DNA from: an uncultured Paraburkholderia sp.
Lineage (GTDB): Bacteria > Pseudomonadota > Gammaproteobacteria > Burkholderiales > Burkholderiaceae
NCBI GenBank assembly: GCA_940747215.1
Contig: CALNWS010000052.1
Span: 1 to 33,517 of the forward strand
DNA length: 33,517 nucleotides
Reading direction: 5' to 3'
The translations under genes and the position numbers were made by a program. Positions within the stretch are counted from its first letter, which is position 1. Each line of letters begins with the position of its first letter. Of the stretch, positions 9,074 through 17,585 are shown piece by piece. The notes below the pieces were generated by a model. The model saw nothing but the letters and a program-made list of their open reading frames with translations, was not told where the DNA came from and searched no databases.

Positions 9074-9577
9074 ATGGCTTTACTTAACATCCTCAATTAC
9101 CCGGACAAACGGCTGCACAAGATCGCGAAGCCGGTGGAGCAGGTCAACGACCGCATCCGTCGCCTCGTCGCGGACATGGCCGAGACGATGTACGCCGCGC
9201 CCGGCGTCGGCCTTGCGGCGGCGCAGGTGGACGTGCATGAGCGCGTAATCACCATCGACGTGTCGGACGATCACAACGACCTGTTCGTTTTCATCAATCC
9301 GGAAATCGTCTGGTCGAGCGACGAGAAAAAGCTGTCGGAAGAGGGCTGCCTCTCGGTGCCGGGTATTTACGACAACGTCGAGCGCGCCGAGAAAGTGCGC
9401 GTGCGCGCGCTGAACGAAAAGGGCGGAACCTTCGAACTGGATTGCGAAGGCCTGCTCGCGGTGTGCATCCAACACGAAATGGATCACCTGATGGGCCGCG
9501 TGTTCGTCGAATATCTGTCGTCGCTGAAGCAGACGCGCATCAAGAGCAAGATGAAGAAGCTCGCCCACGCAATGTAA
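9074..9577 (+). CDS. def: Peptide deformylase
   Basis: Removes the N-formyl group from nascent proteins in the cytoplasm. All three signature motifs are present: GVGLAAAQ (44-51), EGCLSVPG (90-97) and HEMDH (134-138). They supply the metal ligands Cys92, His134 and His138 and the catalytic Glu135. Length is 167 aa, normal for bacterial Def. I chose ATG 9074 because it begins the conserved [11 protein letters not shown]; an open frame continues upstream but is not family sequence. The gene is followed 31 bp later by fmt, so formyl addition and removal are encoded together. The 240 bp before it separate it from the divergent dprA and should contain the promoter. Confidence 0.97.
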   Translation: MALLNILNYPDKRLHKIAKPVEQVNDRIRRLVADMAETMYAAPGVGLAAAQVDVHERVITIDVSDDHNDLFVFINPEIVWSSDEKKLSEEGCLSVPGIYDNVERAEKVRVRALNEKGGTFELDCEGLLAVCIQHEMDHLMGRVFVEYLSSLKQTRIKSKMKKLAHAM

Positions 9578-9608
9578 TGCGCGTTCAACCTGCTTTCGGC
9601 ACACGTTC

Positions 9609-10601
9609 ATGAGTCATTCGTTGCGCGTCATCTTTGCCGGTACGCCGGAATTCGCGGCGGCCGCGCTGGCCGCCATTCACGCTGCCGGCTTCGAGGTGCC
9701 GCTCGTGCTGACCCAGCCCGACCGGCCCGCCGGGCGCGGCATGAAACTGCAGGCAAGTTCGGTGAAGCGCTTCGCGCAGGAGCATGGCCTTGCAGTCGCG
9801 CAGCCGCCTTCGTTGCGCCGCGCCGGCAAATACCCAGCCGAGGCCACTGCCGCAATCGATCAGTTGCGCGCCACGCCGCACGACGTCATGGTGGTGGCGG
9901 CTTACGGGCTGATCCTGCCGCAGGAAGTGCTCGACATTCCGCCGCGCGGCTGCATCAACATTCACGGCTCGCTGTTGCCGCGCTGGCGCGGTGCCGCGCC
10001 GATTCACCGCGCGATCGAGGCGGGCGACGCCGAAACGGGCATCACGCTGATGCAGATGGACGCGGGGCTCGACACGGGCGCGATGATCTCCGAGATCCGC
10101 ACGCCAATTTCAACCGACGACACCACCGCCACCTTGCACGATCGCCTCGCGCAAGACGGCGCGAAGCTGGTGATCGGGGCGCTGATCGAACTCGAGCGCA
10201 GCGGCAAGCTTAATGCCACGCCCCAGCCGGAATACGGCGTGACGTACGCCGAAAAAATCGGTAAACACGAAGCCGCGCTGGACTGGCAACGCCCCGCCGA
10301 CGTGCTCGCCCGCCAGGTACGCGCGTTCGATCCGTTCCCGGGCGGCGTCGGCTCGCTGGAAGACGGCGCGTCGATCAAGATCTGGGCGGCCGCGCCCGTG
10401 ACCGCCAAAATCAAGACGGATGCGGCACCCGGCACGATCGTCGAGGTCACGCCTGAAGGTGTTGTGGTGGCGTGCGGCGAAGGCGCGTTGCGCCTCACGC
10501 AATTGCAGAAACCCGGCGGCAAGCACCTGCCGGTGCGCGAATTCCTCGCCGGCTTTCCGCTGGCAGCGGGTCAGCGCTTTCAACTTTCCGAAGCAAAGTA
10601 A
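9609..10601 (+). CDS. fmt: Methionyl-tRNA formyltransferase
   Basis: Formylates initiator Met-tRNA with 10-formyl-tetrahydrofolate. The N-terminal Rossmann domain begins [12 protein letters not shown]. The catalytic loop [18 protein letters not shown] gives Asn117 and His119, and [10 protein letters not shown] supplies the catalytic Asp at about 155. From roughly residue 210 comes the C-terminal OB-like domain ([21 protein letters not shown]). At 330 aa it is full length and uninterrupted. It lies directly downstream of def, probably in one operon. In related genomes I recall a LysE-type transporter gene between fmt and htpX; none is present here. Confidence 0.97.
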   Translation: MSHSLRVIFAGTPEFAAAALAAIHAAGFEVPLVLTQPDRPAGRGMKLQASSVKRFAQEHGLAVAQPPSLRRAGKYPAEATAAIDQLRATPHDVMVVAAYGLILPQEVLDIPPRGCINIHGSLLPRWRGAAPIHRAIEAGDAETGITLMQMDAGLDTGAMISEIRTPISTDDTTATLHDRLAQDGAKLVIGALIELERSGKLNATPQPEYGVTYAEKIGKHEAALDWQRPADVLARQVRAFDPFPGGVGSLEDGASIKIWAAAPVTAKIKTDAAPGTIVEVTPEGVVVACGEGALRLTQLQKPGGKHLPVREFLAGFPLAAGQRFQLSEAK

Positions 10602-10622
10602 CCGGTTGCGGCAGGTCCTGAA

Positions 10623-10642
10623 CATCGGCCGTTTGGCCGATG
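10623..10642. terminator. Possible terminator stem-loop after fmt
   Basis: CATCGGCC and GGCCGATG form an 8-bp stem around GTTT, 21 bp after the fmt stop codon. The stem can be extended with a bulge. There is no proper T run behind it, so intrinsic termination is doubtful. Confidence 0.4.
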
Positions 10643-10750
10643 GTTCTAGGTGCCGCTGCGTGCCTGCCGCGCGTTAGAATCCGTCATGCAGTCGCACGGA
10701 TTTCGAGGATTCTTATATATGAACTCGCGTTAGGGCAAGGAGTGGCGAAC

Positions 10751-11353
10751 ATGTTCAATTGGGTCAAAACCGCAAATGTTGATGGCCGCGATCACGGCCC
10801 TTTTCATCGTGATAGGCGGGATGATTGGCGGGTCGCGCGGCATGACGATCGCGCTCGTCATCGCTCTCGGCATGAATTTCTTTTCGTACTGGTTCTCCGA
10901 CAAGATGGTGCTGCGCACGTACAACGCGCAGGAAGTCGACGAGAACAGCGCGCCGCAGTTTTACCGCATGGTGCGGAAGCTTGCCACACGGGCCAATCTG
11001 CCGATGCCGCGCCGAATGCGTTCGCGACTGGCCGTAATCCGGAGCACGCGGCCGTTGCGGCCACCACGGGCATTCTGCGGGCGCTGCCCGAGCGCGAAAT
11101 GCGCGGCGTGATGGCGCACGAACTGGCACACGTGAAGCATCGCGACATTCTGATTTCCACGGTGTCGGCCACCATGGCGGGCGCGATTTCCGCGCTGGCC
11201 AACTTCGCCATGCTCTTTGGTGGCCGCGACGAGAACGGTCGCCCGGCCAACCCGATCGCAGGCATTGCCGTCGCGCTGCTTGCGCCGATCGCCGGCGCGC
11301 TCATCCAGATGGCGAATTCGCGTGCACGCGAATTCGAGGCGGACCGCGGCGGC
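10751..11353 (+). pseudogene. htpX: Membrane protease HtpX, disrupted and 3'-truncated
   Basis: HtpX is a zinc metalloprotease of the inner membrane involved in quality control. Visible family sequence: MFNWVKTA at the start, [19 protein letters not shown] and [19 protein letters not shown] (membrane segments), [21 protein letters not shown], the zinc site [12 protein letters not shown], and a third ligand region [12 protein letters not shown]. Lesions: an extra A near 10780 (GCAAATG where GCATG or GCGATG is expected); about 25 bp missing near 11008-11015, which removes the VYLINED-type segment; and loss of everything after EADRGG, where the sequence passes directly into rsmB. About a third of the protein is gone at the C terminus. 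A GGAGTGGCGAAC leader precedes the ATG. Confidence 0.9.
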
Positions 11354-12600
11354 GTTACAAGCCGTTTTCGTGTCGGTGCCAGAAGGCAGCGCCGCGACCG
11401 CGTGCGGCGCTGTGCAGGCATTGCCTATCGCACGATGCGGCGCCTCGGCACGGCCGAATGGCTGATCGCGAAGCTCGTGAAGAAAGCGCCGCCGCATGTT
11501 GGCCATGTGCTTGCCTGCGCGTTCGCCTTGTTGGTCGACGACGAAGCGCACGCGGCCTATGCGCCATTCACCGTGGTCGATCAGGCGGTCAGCGCGATCG
11601 GCGCGCGCCGCGAGTTCGTATTCGCGAAGGGACTCGTCAACGCGGTGTTGCGAAATTTCCTGCGTGAGCGCGGGCTTTGCTGAAAGAAGCGCAAGCCGAC
11701 GAAGTCGCACGCTGGAATTACCCCACATGGTGGATCGACGCCGTGAAGCGCGCATGCCCCGACGCCTGGCAAGACGTGCTTGCGGCGGGCAATACGCAAG
11801 GGCCGCTCACGCTGCGCGTGAACGCGTGTCATTCGACGGTGGAAGGTTATCTGCAGACGCTGCGCGAGCATTACATCGCCGCGAGCAAGGCGGGAGACTA
11901 CGCGGTGCGTCTCGCGAGCCCGATGCCGGTGGACCGCATTCCCGGCTTCAGTGAAGGTATCGTGTCCGTGCAGGACGCCGGCGCGCAACTCGCCGCGCCG
12001 CTGCTCGAAGCGTGTGCGGCGCCGGGCGGCAAGACCGGGCATCTGCTCGAACTCGCCAATCTGAGGCTCATGGCGCTGGAAAGCGACGTGTCGCACGCGC
12101 GGCGCATCGGCGAAAACCTGCAGCGGCTCAAGCTCGAAGCGGAAGTGCGGATCGGCGACGCCGGCACGCCGTCGCAATGGCACGACGACATCGACCAGCC
12201 GTTCGACCGCATTCTGGCCGACGTGCCTTGCTCGGTGTCGGGCATCGTGCGGCGTCATCCGGACATTCGCTGGTTGCGGCGTGCGTCGGACATTCCCGCG
12301 CTTGTCATCGAGCAGCGCTGCATTCTCGGCGCACTCTGGCCGCTCGTGAAACCGGGCGGCGAGTTGCTCTACGTTACGTGCTCGATCTTTCCCGAAGAAG
12401 GCGAGTTGCAGGCGCAGTGGTTTGGAAACAAGTACCAGGATGCGGTACGATTGGACGCGCCAAGGCAACTTTTACCCGCAGTTGCTCGCACGCCCGCCGA
12501 CACATTGGTCGGTTCTCATGCCGGACACCTCGCTGAAGACAGCGCCGGTGCGAACTCAGACCACGACGGATTTTTCTACGCGCGCTTTCAGAAACGGTGA
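11352..12600 (+). pseudogene. rsmB: 16S rRNA m5C967 methyltransferase RsmB (Sun/Fmu), disrupted
   Basis: RsmB methylates C967 of 16S rRNA. The first codons are lost by fusion to htpX; family sequence begins at [11 protein letters not shown] missing base near 11418 and an indel near 11677 split the NusB-like N-terminal domain ([36 protein letters not shown]) from the rest. The methyltransferase part retains VQDAGAQLAAPLLEACAAPGGKTG, the LADVPCS catalytic region and the YVTCSIFPEEGE nucleophile region. An in-frame loss of about a dozen residues before ACAAPGGKT (near 12001-12010) removes part of SAM motif I. The last frame ends HDGFFYARFQKR at TGA 12598-12600 and overlaps the next gene's GTG start. 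Probably inactive. Confidence 0.9.
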
Positions 12601-13196
12601 CCATCAAACGCTTTTACCCGCTTCGGCTCGCTGCCGTACTCTGGATCGCGCTGGCCGTCTGGCTAGCCGCACCGAGCTTGGCGCATGCCGATTCGATCGC
12701 GGTGCAGCGTGCGTCGCTGCAGGCAGACAAAGCGGGCTGGAACCTCGACGCGCGTTTTGACTTCGATCTGAACAGCAATCTTGAAGACGCAGTGAACAAG
12801 GGCATTCCGCTTTACTTCACAACCGACTTCGAATTGAGCCGGCCGCGCTGGTACTGGTTCGACGAGCAGCCGGTGAGCGTCTCGCAGAGCATTCGTCTTT
12901 CATTCCAGCCGCTCACGCGCGAGTATCGAGTGTCGAGCGTGTCGTCGGGTGGCCTGCAACTCGGCTTCAGCACGCTCAAGGACGCGCTCGCGGTGATCAA
13001 GCACATCACATCGTGGCATGTCATCGACCACAATCAGGTGCATGTCGGCGAAACGTATAACGCCTATGTACGAATGCAACTCGACATCGCGCTGATGCCC
13101 AAGCCGTTCCAGATCGACGCAGTAAACAACCGCGACTGGAATCTCGCCTCCGAGTGGAAGCGCTTTACCTTCACGGTGACCGGAAGTGCTAAATAG
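12597..13196 (+). CDS. DUF4390-family exported protein
   Basis: A 199-aa protein with an N-terminal signal peptide: basic start, hydrophobic stretch LAAVLWIALAVWLAAPS, and probable cleavage after AHA near residue 31. The rest looks like a beta-rich periplasmic domain (YFTTDFELSRPRWYWFDE, YRVSSVSSGGLQLGF). Function is unknown; the family is regularly found just upstream of ntrY in betaproteobacteria, which suggests a link to the sensor. The GTG start overlaps the rsmB stop, and the stop codon lies inside the first codons of ntrY, so the genes are translationally coupled. The frame is intact. Confidence 0.88.
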   Translation: MTIKRFYPLRLAAVLWIALAVWLAAPSLAHADSIAVQRASLQADKAGWNLDARFDFDLNSNLEDAVNKGIPLYFTTDFELSRPRWYWFDEQPVSVSQSIRLSFQPLTREYRVSSVSSGGLQLGFSTLKDALAVIKHITSWHVIDHNQVHVGETYNAYVRMQLDIALMPKPFQIDAVNNRDWNLASEWKRFTFTVTGSAK

Positions 13197-15600
13197 AGTG
13201 CGCCGAGCCACCAGCGTCAGTAGCATCGTCGTGCGCGTGCTGGTGTCCACGGTCGCGGTCACGGCCGTGCTGCTGCTCGTGCTGCTCGCCGCCGCGAGCG
13301 CGAATACCGAGTTCTTCGACCGCTATTACCAGTGGCTCTACGCAGCCAATCTCGCCGTCGCGATGATCTTTCTGCTGGTGGTGGCGACGCTTGTCATCAT
13401 CATCGCGCGATTACGGAAGGGTAAGTTCGGCACGCGGCTGCTCGCGAAGCTCGCGTTCTTCATGGCGCTCGTCGGTGTGGTGCCGGGCGGCATCATCTAC
13501 GTCGTGTCGTATCAGTTCGTGTCGCGCAGTATCGAATCTTGGTTCGACGTGAACGTGGAAACGGCGCTGACGTCGGGGCTCAACCTTGGGCGCGGGATGC
13601 TCGACGCGTCGCTGTCGGATCTGCAAACCAAAGGCCGTTTGATGTCGGAGCAGCTTGCGAGCGCGGATGCCACGGGCACGACGCTCACGCTGCTACGTCT
13701 GCGCGATCAGTTCGGCGTGCAGGATGCAACGATCGTCGAGCCGACGCGCAGCATGTCGGGCGCGACGCCGGACATGCATGTCGTTGCGCAGGCATCGAGC
13801 AACTATGCGTCGCTCGTGCCGAACGATCTGCCCTCGCCGATGATGATCGAGCAGGCGCGCGGTCGCGGCTATGCGGCGATCGAGGGCGAAGTGGACGGCG
13901 ATCCCAGTGCGCACGGCAGCAAAGGTGCGCTGCGTTTGCGGATCGTGCAGCGTATTCCCGATTCGAACGCGGCGCTGCTGCAGCCCGCCGAACGCTTCCT
14001 GCAACTTACGCAGCCCGTGTCGCTTTCGCTCGCGCGCAATGCGGACGCGGTGCAGCGCGCCTATCGCGAGTATCAGGAGAAGGCACTTGGCCGTATCGGC
14101 TTGCGCAAGATGTACATCGGCACGCTCACGCTTGCGCTCTTCCTCGCTACCTTCATCGCGATGATGCTCGCGCTCGCGCTCGGCAATCAGCTGGCGCGGC
14201 CGCTCTTCCTGCTCGCGCAAGGCACCAAGGAAATTACCGAAGGCGACTACACGCCGAAGCGCGAAATCAAATCGCGCGACGAATTAGGCTTCCTCACGCA
14301 GTCGTTCAACGCAATGACGCGGCAGTTGTCGGAGGCGCGCGCGGCGGTCGAGAACAATCGCATTGCGCTCGAACATTCGAAGGCGTATCTGGAGAGCATT
14401 CTCGCGAACCTGACCGCGGGCGTGTTCGTGTTCGACCGGCAGTTCAGACTCACCACCGCGAATCGCGGCGCCGAACGCATCTTCCGTCAGCAGTTCCAAG
14501 AAATGCTCGGGTCGGCGCTGGAACGCATTACCGTGTTGAGCGAATTCGGCGGCATGGTCCGCAAAGCATTTGCCGATCGCGAGGCCGCGAGCGGCGATGG
14601 CCACGATGACGGCGGTCACTGGCAACAGCAGTTCTCGGTGCAGGTGCCGGGCGAAACCGAACCGCTCACGTTGCTCGTGCGCGGTGCGCGGCTCGTCTCC
14701 GCAGCGGATCGCGATACAGAAGATTTGCAGACCTCGGGCTACGTCGTCGTGTTCGACGATATCTCCGACGTGATCTCCGCGCAGCGTTCCATCGCGTGGG
14801 GTGAAGTGGCGCGGCGGCTCGCGCACGAAATCAAGAATCCGCTCACGCCGATCCAGTTGTCGGCCGAGCGTTTGCAGATGAAGCTGGCCGATAAGCTCTC
14901 GCCACCCGATGCCGACGTGCTCAAGCGTGGCGCCACCACGATCGTCAATCAGGTGGCGGCCATGAAGCAGATGGTCGACAATTTCCGCGACTACGCGCGC
15001 ACGCCACCCGCCGTGCTCGCGCATTTGCAACTGAATGATCTGGTCAGCGAAGTGCTCACGCTGTACGGTATCGAAGAAGGCAAGGGCGCGATTCAGGTCG
15101 AGCTCGCGGCGTTGCCCGCGATACGCGGCGACGCGACGCAATTGCGTCAGGTGATACACAACCTGCTGCAGAACGCGCAGGATGCGGTAGCCGATGTCGC
15201 GCAACCGCGTGTATTGCTCGAGACGAGGACAGTAGAATACGGAGACCCCGACGCGGAAGGCAAAGTGCGCGTCGCGGTGCGGCTGACAGTGTCGGATAAC
15301 GGACCGGGCTTCCCCGCGCGTATTCTCACACGCGCATTCGAACCTTACGTGACAACGAAGGCTAAAGGAACAGGCTTGGGACTTGCGATGGTCAAGAAGA
15401 TCGTCGACGAACACGGCGCACGCATCGACATTCGCAATCGCATGAAGGCGGGCGACGTGATCGAAGGCGCGCAGATTTCGATCCTCTTCCTTCAACTGGC
15501 GGCAGACGATACCGCGGCACCTCACACAGGACCGCGTCCTGCGCACGGTGGTGCGTCGCAGGGAACGACAAAAGCAACAGTGCAGACAAGGGCAGCTTAA
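13186..15600 (+). CDS. ntrY: NtrY-type sensor histidine kinase
   Basis: An inner-membrane sensor kinase of 804 aa that phosphorylates the regulator encoded next to it. N-terminal membrane segments lie at about 15-35, 50-72 and 85-108, and a further one (TLALFLATFIAMMLALALG) at about 310-330 is followed by a HAMP domain. A PAS-like region follows (ILANLTAGVFVFDRQFRLTTANRGAERIF). The HisKA box LAHEIKNPLTPIQLSAERL carries the phospho-accepting His547. The ATP-binding domain has the N box NLLQNAQDAV, the G1 box SDNGPGF and the G2 box GTGLGLAMVKK. The start is GTG 13186, or less likely GTG 13198. The ntrX ATG follows immediately. Confidence 0.94.
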   Translation: MLNRVRRATSVSSIVVRVLVSTVAVTAVLLLVLLAAASANTEFFDRYYQWLYAANLAVAMIFLLVVATLVIIIARLRKGKFGTRLLAKLAFFMALVGVVPGGIIYVVSYQFVSRSIESWFDVNVETALTSGLNLGRGMLDASLSDLQTKGRLMSEQLASADATGTTLTLLRLRDQFGVQDATIVEPTRSMSGATPDMHVVAQASSNYASLVPNDLPSPMMIEQARGRGYAAIEGEVDGDPSAHGSKGALRLRIVQRIPDSNAALLQPAERFLQLTQPVSLSLARNADAVQRAYREYQEKALGRIGLRKMYIGTLTLALFLATFIAMMLALALGNQLARPLFLLAQGTKEITEGDYTPKREIKSRDELGFLTQSFNAMTRQLSEARAAVENNRIALEHSKAYLESILANLTAGVFVFDRQFRLTTANRGAERIFRQQFQEMLGSALERITVLSEFGGMVRKAFADREAASGDGHDDGGHWQQQFSVQVPGETEPLTLLVRGARLVSAADRDTEDLQTSGYVVVFDDISDVISAQRSIAWGEVARRLAHEIKNPLTPIQLSAERLQMKLADKLSPPDADVLKRGATTIVNQVAAMKQMVDNFRDYARTPPAVLAHLQLNDLVSEVLTLYGIEEGKGAIQVELAALPAIRGDATQLRQVIHNLLQNAQDAVADVAQPRVLLETRTVEYGDPDAEGKVRVAVRLTVSDNGPGFPARILTRAFEPYVTTKAKGTGLGLAMVKKIVDEHGARIDIRNRMKAGDVIEGAQISILFLQLAADDTAAPHTGPRPAHGGASQGTTKATVQTRAA

Positions 15601-16290
15601 ATGGCAACCATCCTGGTGGTAGATGATGAAATGGGCATCCGGGAATTGCTCTCGGAGATCCTGAGCGACGAGGGGCATGTCGTGGAGGCAGCGGAAAACG
15701 CGCAGGAGGCGCGCGAATTCCGTTTGCGTCAGGTGCCGGACTTGGTGCTGCTCGACATCTGGATGCCCGATACCGACGGGGTAACGTTGCTCAAGGAGTG
15801 GGCCGCGCAAGGTCAGCTCACGATGCCGGTGATCATGATGTCCGGTCACGCAACCATCGACACGGCGGTTGAAGCGACCAAGATCGGCGCGCTGAATTTC
15901 CTCGAGAAGCCGATTGCGCTGCAGAAACTGCTGAAGGCGGTTAAGCAGGGTCTCGCGCGCGGCAACGCGGCGAGTGCGCTGGGCGGCGCGGCGTCGAAGC
16001 CGGCGTTGCCCGTGAGTGCGTCGGCGGTGGCATCGGTGGCCGCGTTGCCGATGCTCTGCACCGATGGCATGGGTAGCGGCGCACTGGCTGCGCAAACCGC
16101 GTCGATCTCGTTCGACATTCCGCTGCGCGACGCACGCGACGCGTTCGAGCGCGCTTACTTCGAGTATCACCTTGCGCGAGAGAACGGCAGCATGACGCGC
16201 GTGGCCGAGAAGACCGGTCTCGAGCGTACGCACCTGTATCGTAAGCTCAAGCAACTCGGCGTCAATCTCGGCAAGAACAAAGGCGAATAA
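15601..16290 (+). CDS. ntrX: NtrX-like response regulator without an AAA+ domain
   Basis: A receiver domain (1-120; ILVVDDEMGIRE, phospho-acceptor Asp52 in LLDIWMPD, MMSGHAT, Lys in LEKP) is joined by a linker rich in Ala, Ser and Val to a Fis-type helix-turn-helix at the C terminus (AYFEYHLARENGSMTRVAEKTGLERTHLYRKLKQ, shown here only in part: GSMTRVAEKTGLERTHLYRK). Classical NtrX has a sigma-54-activating AAA+ ATPase between these two. Here the whole protein is only 229 aa and the ATPase is missing, yet the frame is clean. It probably acts as a DNA-binding regulator without sigma-54 activation. Its ATG directly follows the ntrY stop, indicating co-expression. Confidence 0.9.
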   Translation: MATILVVDDEMGIRELLSEILSDEGHVVEAAENAQEAREFRLRQVPDLVLLDIWMPDTDGVTLLKEWAAQGQLTMPVIMMSGHATIDTAVEATKIGALNFLEKPIALQKLLKAVKQGLARGNAASALGGAASKPALPVSASAVASVAALPMLCTDGMGSGALAAQTASISFDIPLRDARDAFERAYFEYHLARENGSMTRVAEKTGLERTHLYRKLKQLGVNLGKNKGE

Positions 16291-16341
16291 GCCGCGCGAG
16301 AACGCGAATGTACGCCGCGTGAGATTTTTTAGAGAAGGGGC

Positions 16342-16371
16342 TTGTCCGGACTGCGTACCCTTTGATATATT
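16342..16371 (+). promoter_or_regulatory. Probable promoter of the tRNA-Phe gene
   Basis: TTGTCC (16342-16347) and TATATT (16366-16371) are 18 bp apart and sit 13 bp before the tRNA's first base, the expected layout for a sigma-70 promoter of a stable RNA. Inferred from sequence only. Confidence 0.55.
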
Positions 16372-16384
16372 TTCGCTCTTCGTT

Positions 16385-16460
16385 GGCCCGGTAGCTCAGT
16401 TGGTAGAGCAGCGGATTGAAAATCCGCGTGTCGATGGTTCGATTCCATCCCAGGCCACCA
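16385..16460 (+). tRNA. tRNA-Phe (GAA anticodon)
   Basis: A 76-nt tRNA with encoded CCA. D arm GCTC/GAGC, anticodon stem GCGGA/TCCGC with loop TTGAAAA (anticodon GAA), five-base variable region GTGTC, T stem GATGG/CCATC with loop TTCGATT. The acceptor stem is GGCCCGG against CCAGGCC. Six pairs form, but the fifth is a C-A mismatch (position 5 with 68). Upstream promoter and downstream terminator are both recognisable, so it is a single-gene transcript. Confidence 0.97.
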
Positions 16461-16466
16461 GGATTC

Positions 16467-16500
16467 AGCCCTAGGAATCGCAAGATTCCTAGGGCTTTCC
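16467..16500. terminator. Strong terminator after tRNA-Phe
   Basis: A perfect 13-bp stem (AGCCCTAGGAATC with GATTCCTAGGGCT, 16467-16479 and 16484-16496) and a GCAA tetraloop are followed by TTCCTTTT. It begins six bases after the tRNA CCA end. Confidence 0.85.
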
Positions 16501-16800
16501 TTTTATGACGGCATACGTCGCTCTACATGTCCTGCCGGGCTGAGCTGACAGGGCGGGTCCGGCGGCATTCGGCGTCGCGTTATAAAATCGCGCCAGTTCA
16601 AGGACTTGCATGCAGGTCCTTCGTCTGAGTGCATGCGGCAAGCCGCAGCCGGCACGGAACCCTTCGCACGACGATCAGCGGTATAAGCGCCAGCGACTCT
16701 GCACGCAGAAGGCGCGGCCTATAAAATACTGCTTTGGGCCAGCATGCGTTGCTTGCATGGCGCAGCGCGACGTGGCACTCATCATTCACGGAGTTTCACG
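16501..16800 (+). promoter_or_regulatory. Leader and promoter region upstream of queC
   Basis: About 300 bp without a gene. Two -10-like sites, TATAAAAT at 16581-16588 and a similar one at 16720-16727, could start queCED transcripts; neither has an obvious -35. A 22-bp inverted repeat lies at 16600-16621, twelve bases after the first box. I looked for a preQ1 riboswitch and found no sequence matching its consensus. GGAG at about 16790 is the queC ribosome binding site. Confidence 0.45.
16600..16621. repeat. 22-bp near-perfect palindrome upstream of queC
   Basis: AAGGACTTGCA is followed directly by TGCAGGTCCTT; only one position of the 11-bp arms fails to match, and in RNA it could pair as G-U. 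Its placement just past a -10-like box suggests an operator or the base of an RNA hairpin. This is inference. Confidence 0.6.
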
Positions 16801-17532
16801 GTGATCCGCAACGACGCTAAACGTAGCGCTCTGGTGTTGTTTTCTGGCGGCCAAGATTCCGCCACGTGCCTCGCTTGGGCGCTCGAATGTTATGACACGG
16901 TCGAAACGCTCAGTTTCGATTATGGCCAGCGGCATCGCGTCGAACTGGAATGTCGCGAAGGTTTTCGTCATACGATAACGCGCGCTTTCCCGCAGTGGGA
17001 AGGTCGTCTCGGCGACGACCACATGATCGATCTGTCGGTACTCGGTTCGATCAGCGACACGGCCATGACGCGCGAGATCGAGATTCATGCCACGGCCAAC
17101 GGTTTGCCGAACACGTTCGTACCGGGCCGCAATTTGATGTTCATGACTATCGCCGCGGCTATCGCGTATCGGCGTGGTTTGCAGGTGCTGGTCGGCGGCA
17201 TGTGCGAAACGGATTTTTCGGGCTATCCCGATTGCCGCGACGACACGATGAAGGCCTTGCAGGTCGCATTGAATCTCGGCATGGACACGCGCTTCTCGCT
17301 CGAAACGCCGCTCATGTGGCTCGACAAGGCCGACACGTGGCGTCTCGCGCACAAACTGGGCGGCGATGAACTGGTCGAACTGGTGCGCGTCGAAACGCAT
17401 ACGTGCTACGTCGGCGAGCGCGCCGAGTTGCATGCGTGGGGTTTCGGTTGCGGCGAATGTCCAGCGTGCCGTCTGCGCAAACGCGGTTACGAGGCTTATC
17501 TGGCAGGTGAAAAAGTCACCGAATCGGTTTGA
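16801..17532 (+). CDS. queC: 7-cyano-7-deazaguanine (preQ0) synthase
   Basis: Converts 7-carboxy-7-deazaguanine to preQ0 with ATP and ammonia, on the way to queuosine in tRNA. The PP-loop SGGQDS is at residues 15-20. [17 protein letters not shown] and [16 protein letters not shown] are family blocks. The zinc site near the C terminus is [10 protein letters not shown] together with an upstream cysteine. Length is 243 aa from GTG 16801, which has a GGAG ribosome binding site at proper distance. An in-frame ATG at 16744 exists but adds unconserved residues, so I reject it. It heads queC-queE-queD. Confidence 0.95.
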   Translation: MIRNDAKRSALVLFSGGQDSATCLAWALECYDTVETLSFDYGQRHRVELECREGFRHTITRAFPQWEGRLGDDHMIDLSVLGSISDTAMTREIEIHATANGLPNTFVPGRNLMFMTIAAAIAYRRGLQVLVGGMCETDFSGYPDCRDDTMKALQVALNLGMDTRFSLETPLMWLDKADTWRLAHKLGGDELVELVRVETHTCYVGERAELHAWGFGCGECPACRLRKRGYEAYLAGEKVTESV

Positions 17533-17585
17533 GCTTTTCAGCAAACACACTCGAGTCATTTCAGGAACACAAGGCAGAACGCAGC

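Noticed and set aside
10602..10750. Remnant of a LysE-type transporter between fmt and htpX
   Set aside because: I looked because related genomes may have one there, but no recognisable piece of such a protein is present in these 150 bp.
14284..16254. Long minus-strand open frame of 656 codons
   Set aside because: Antisense to ntrY and ntrX, which have full domain sets; the antisense peptide is compositionally biased.
16501..16800. PreQ1 riboswitch before queC
   Set aside because: Expected from the neighbouring genes, but I found no match to the class I consensus or its A-rich tail.
16744..16800. Earlier ATG start for queC
   Set aside because: It adds unconserved residues, and the GTG at 16801 has a well-placed GGAG site.
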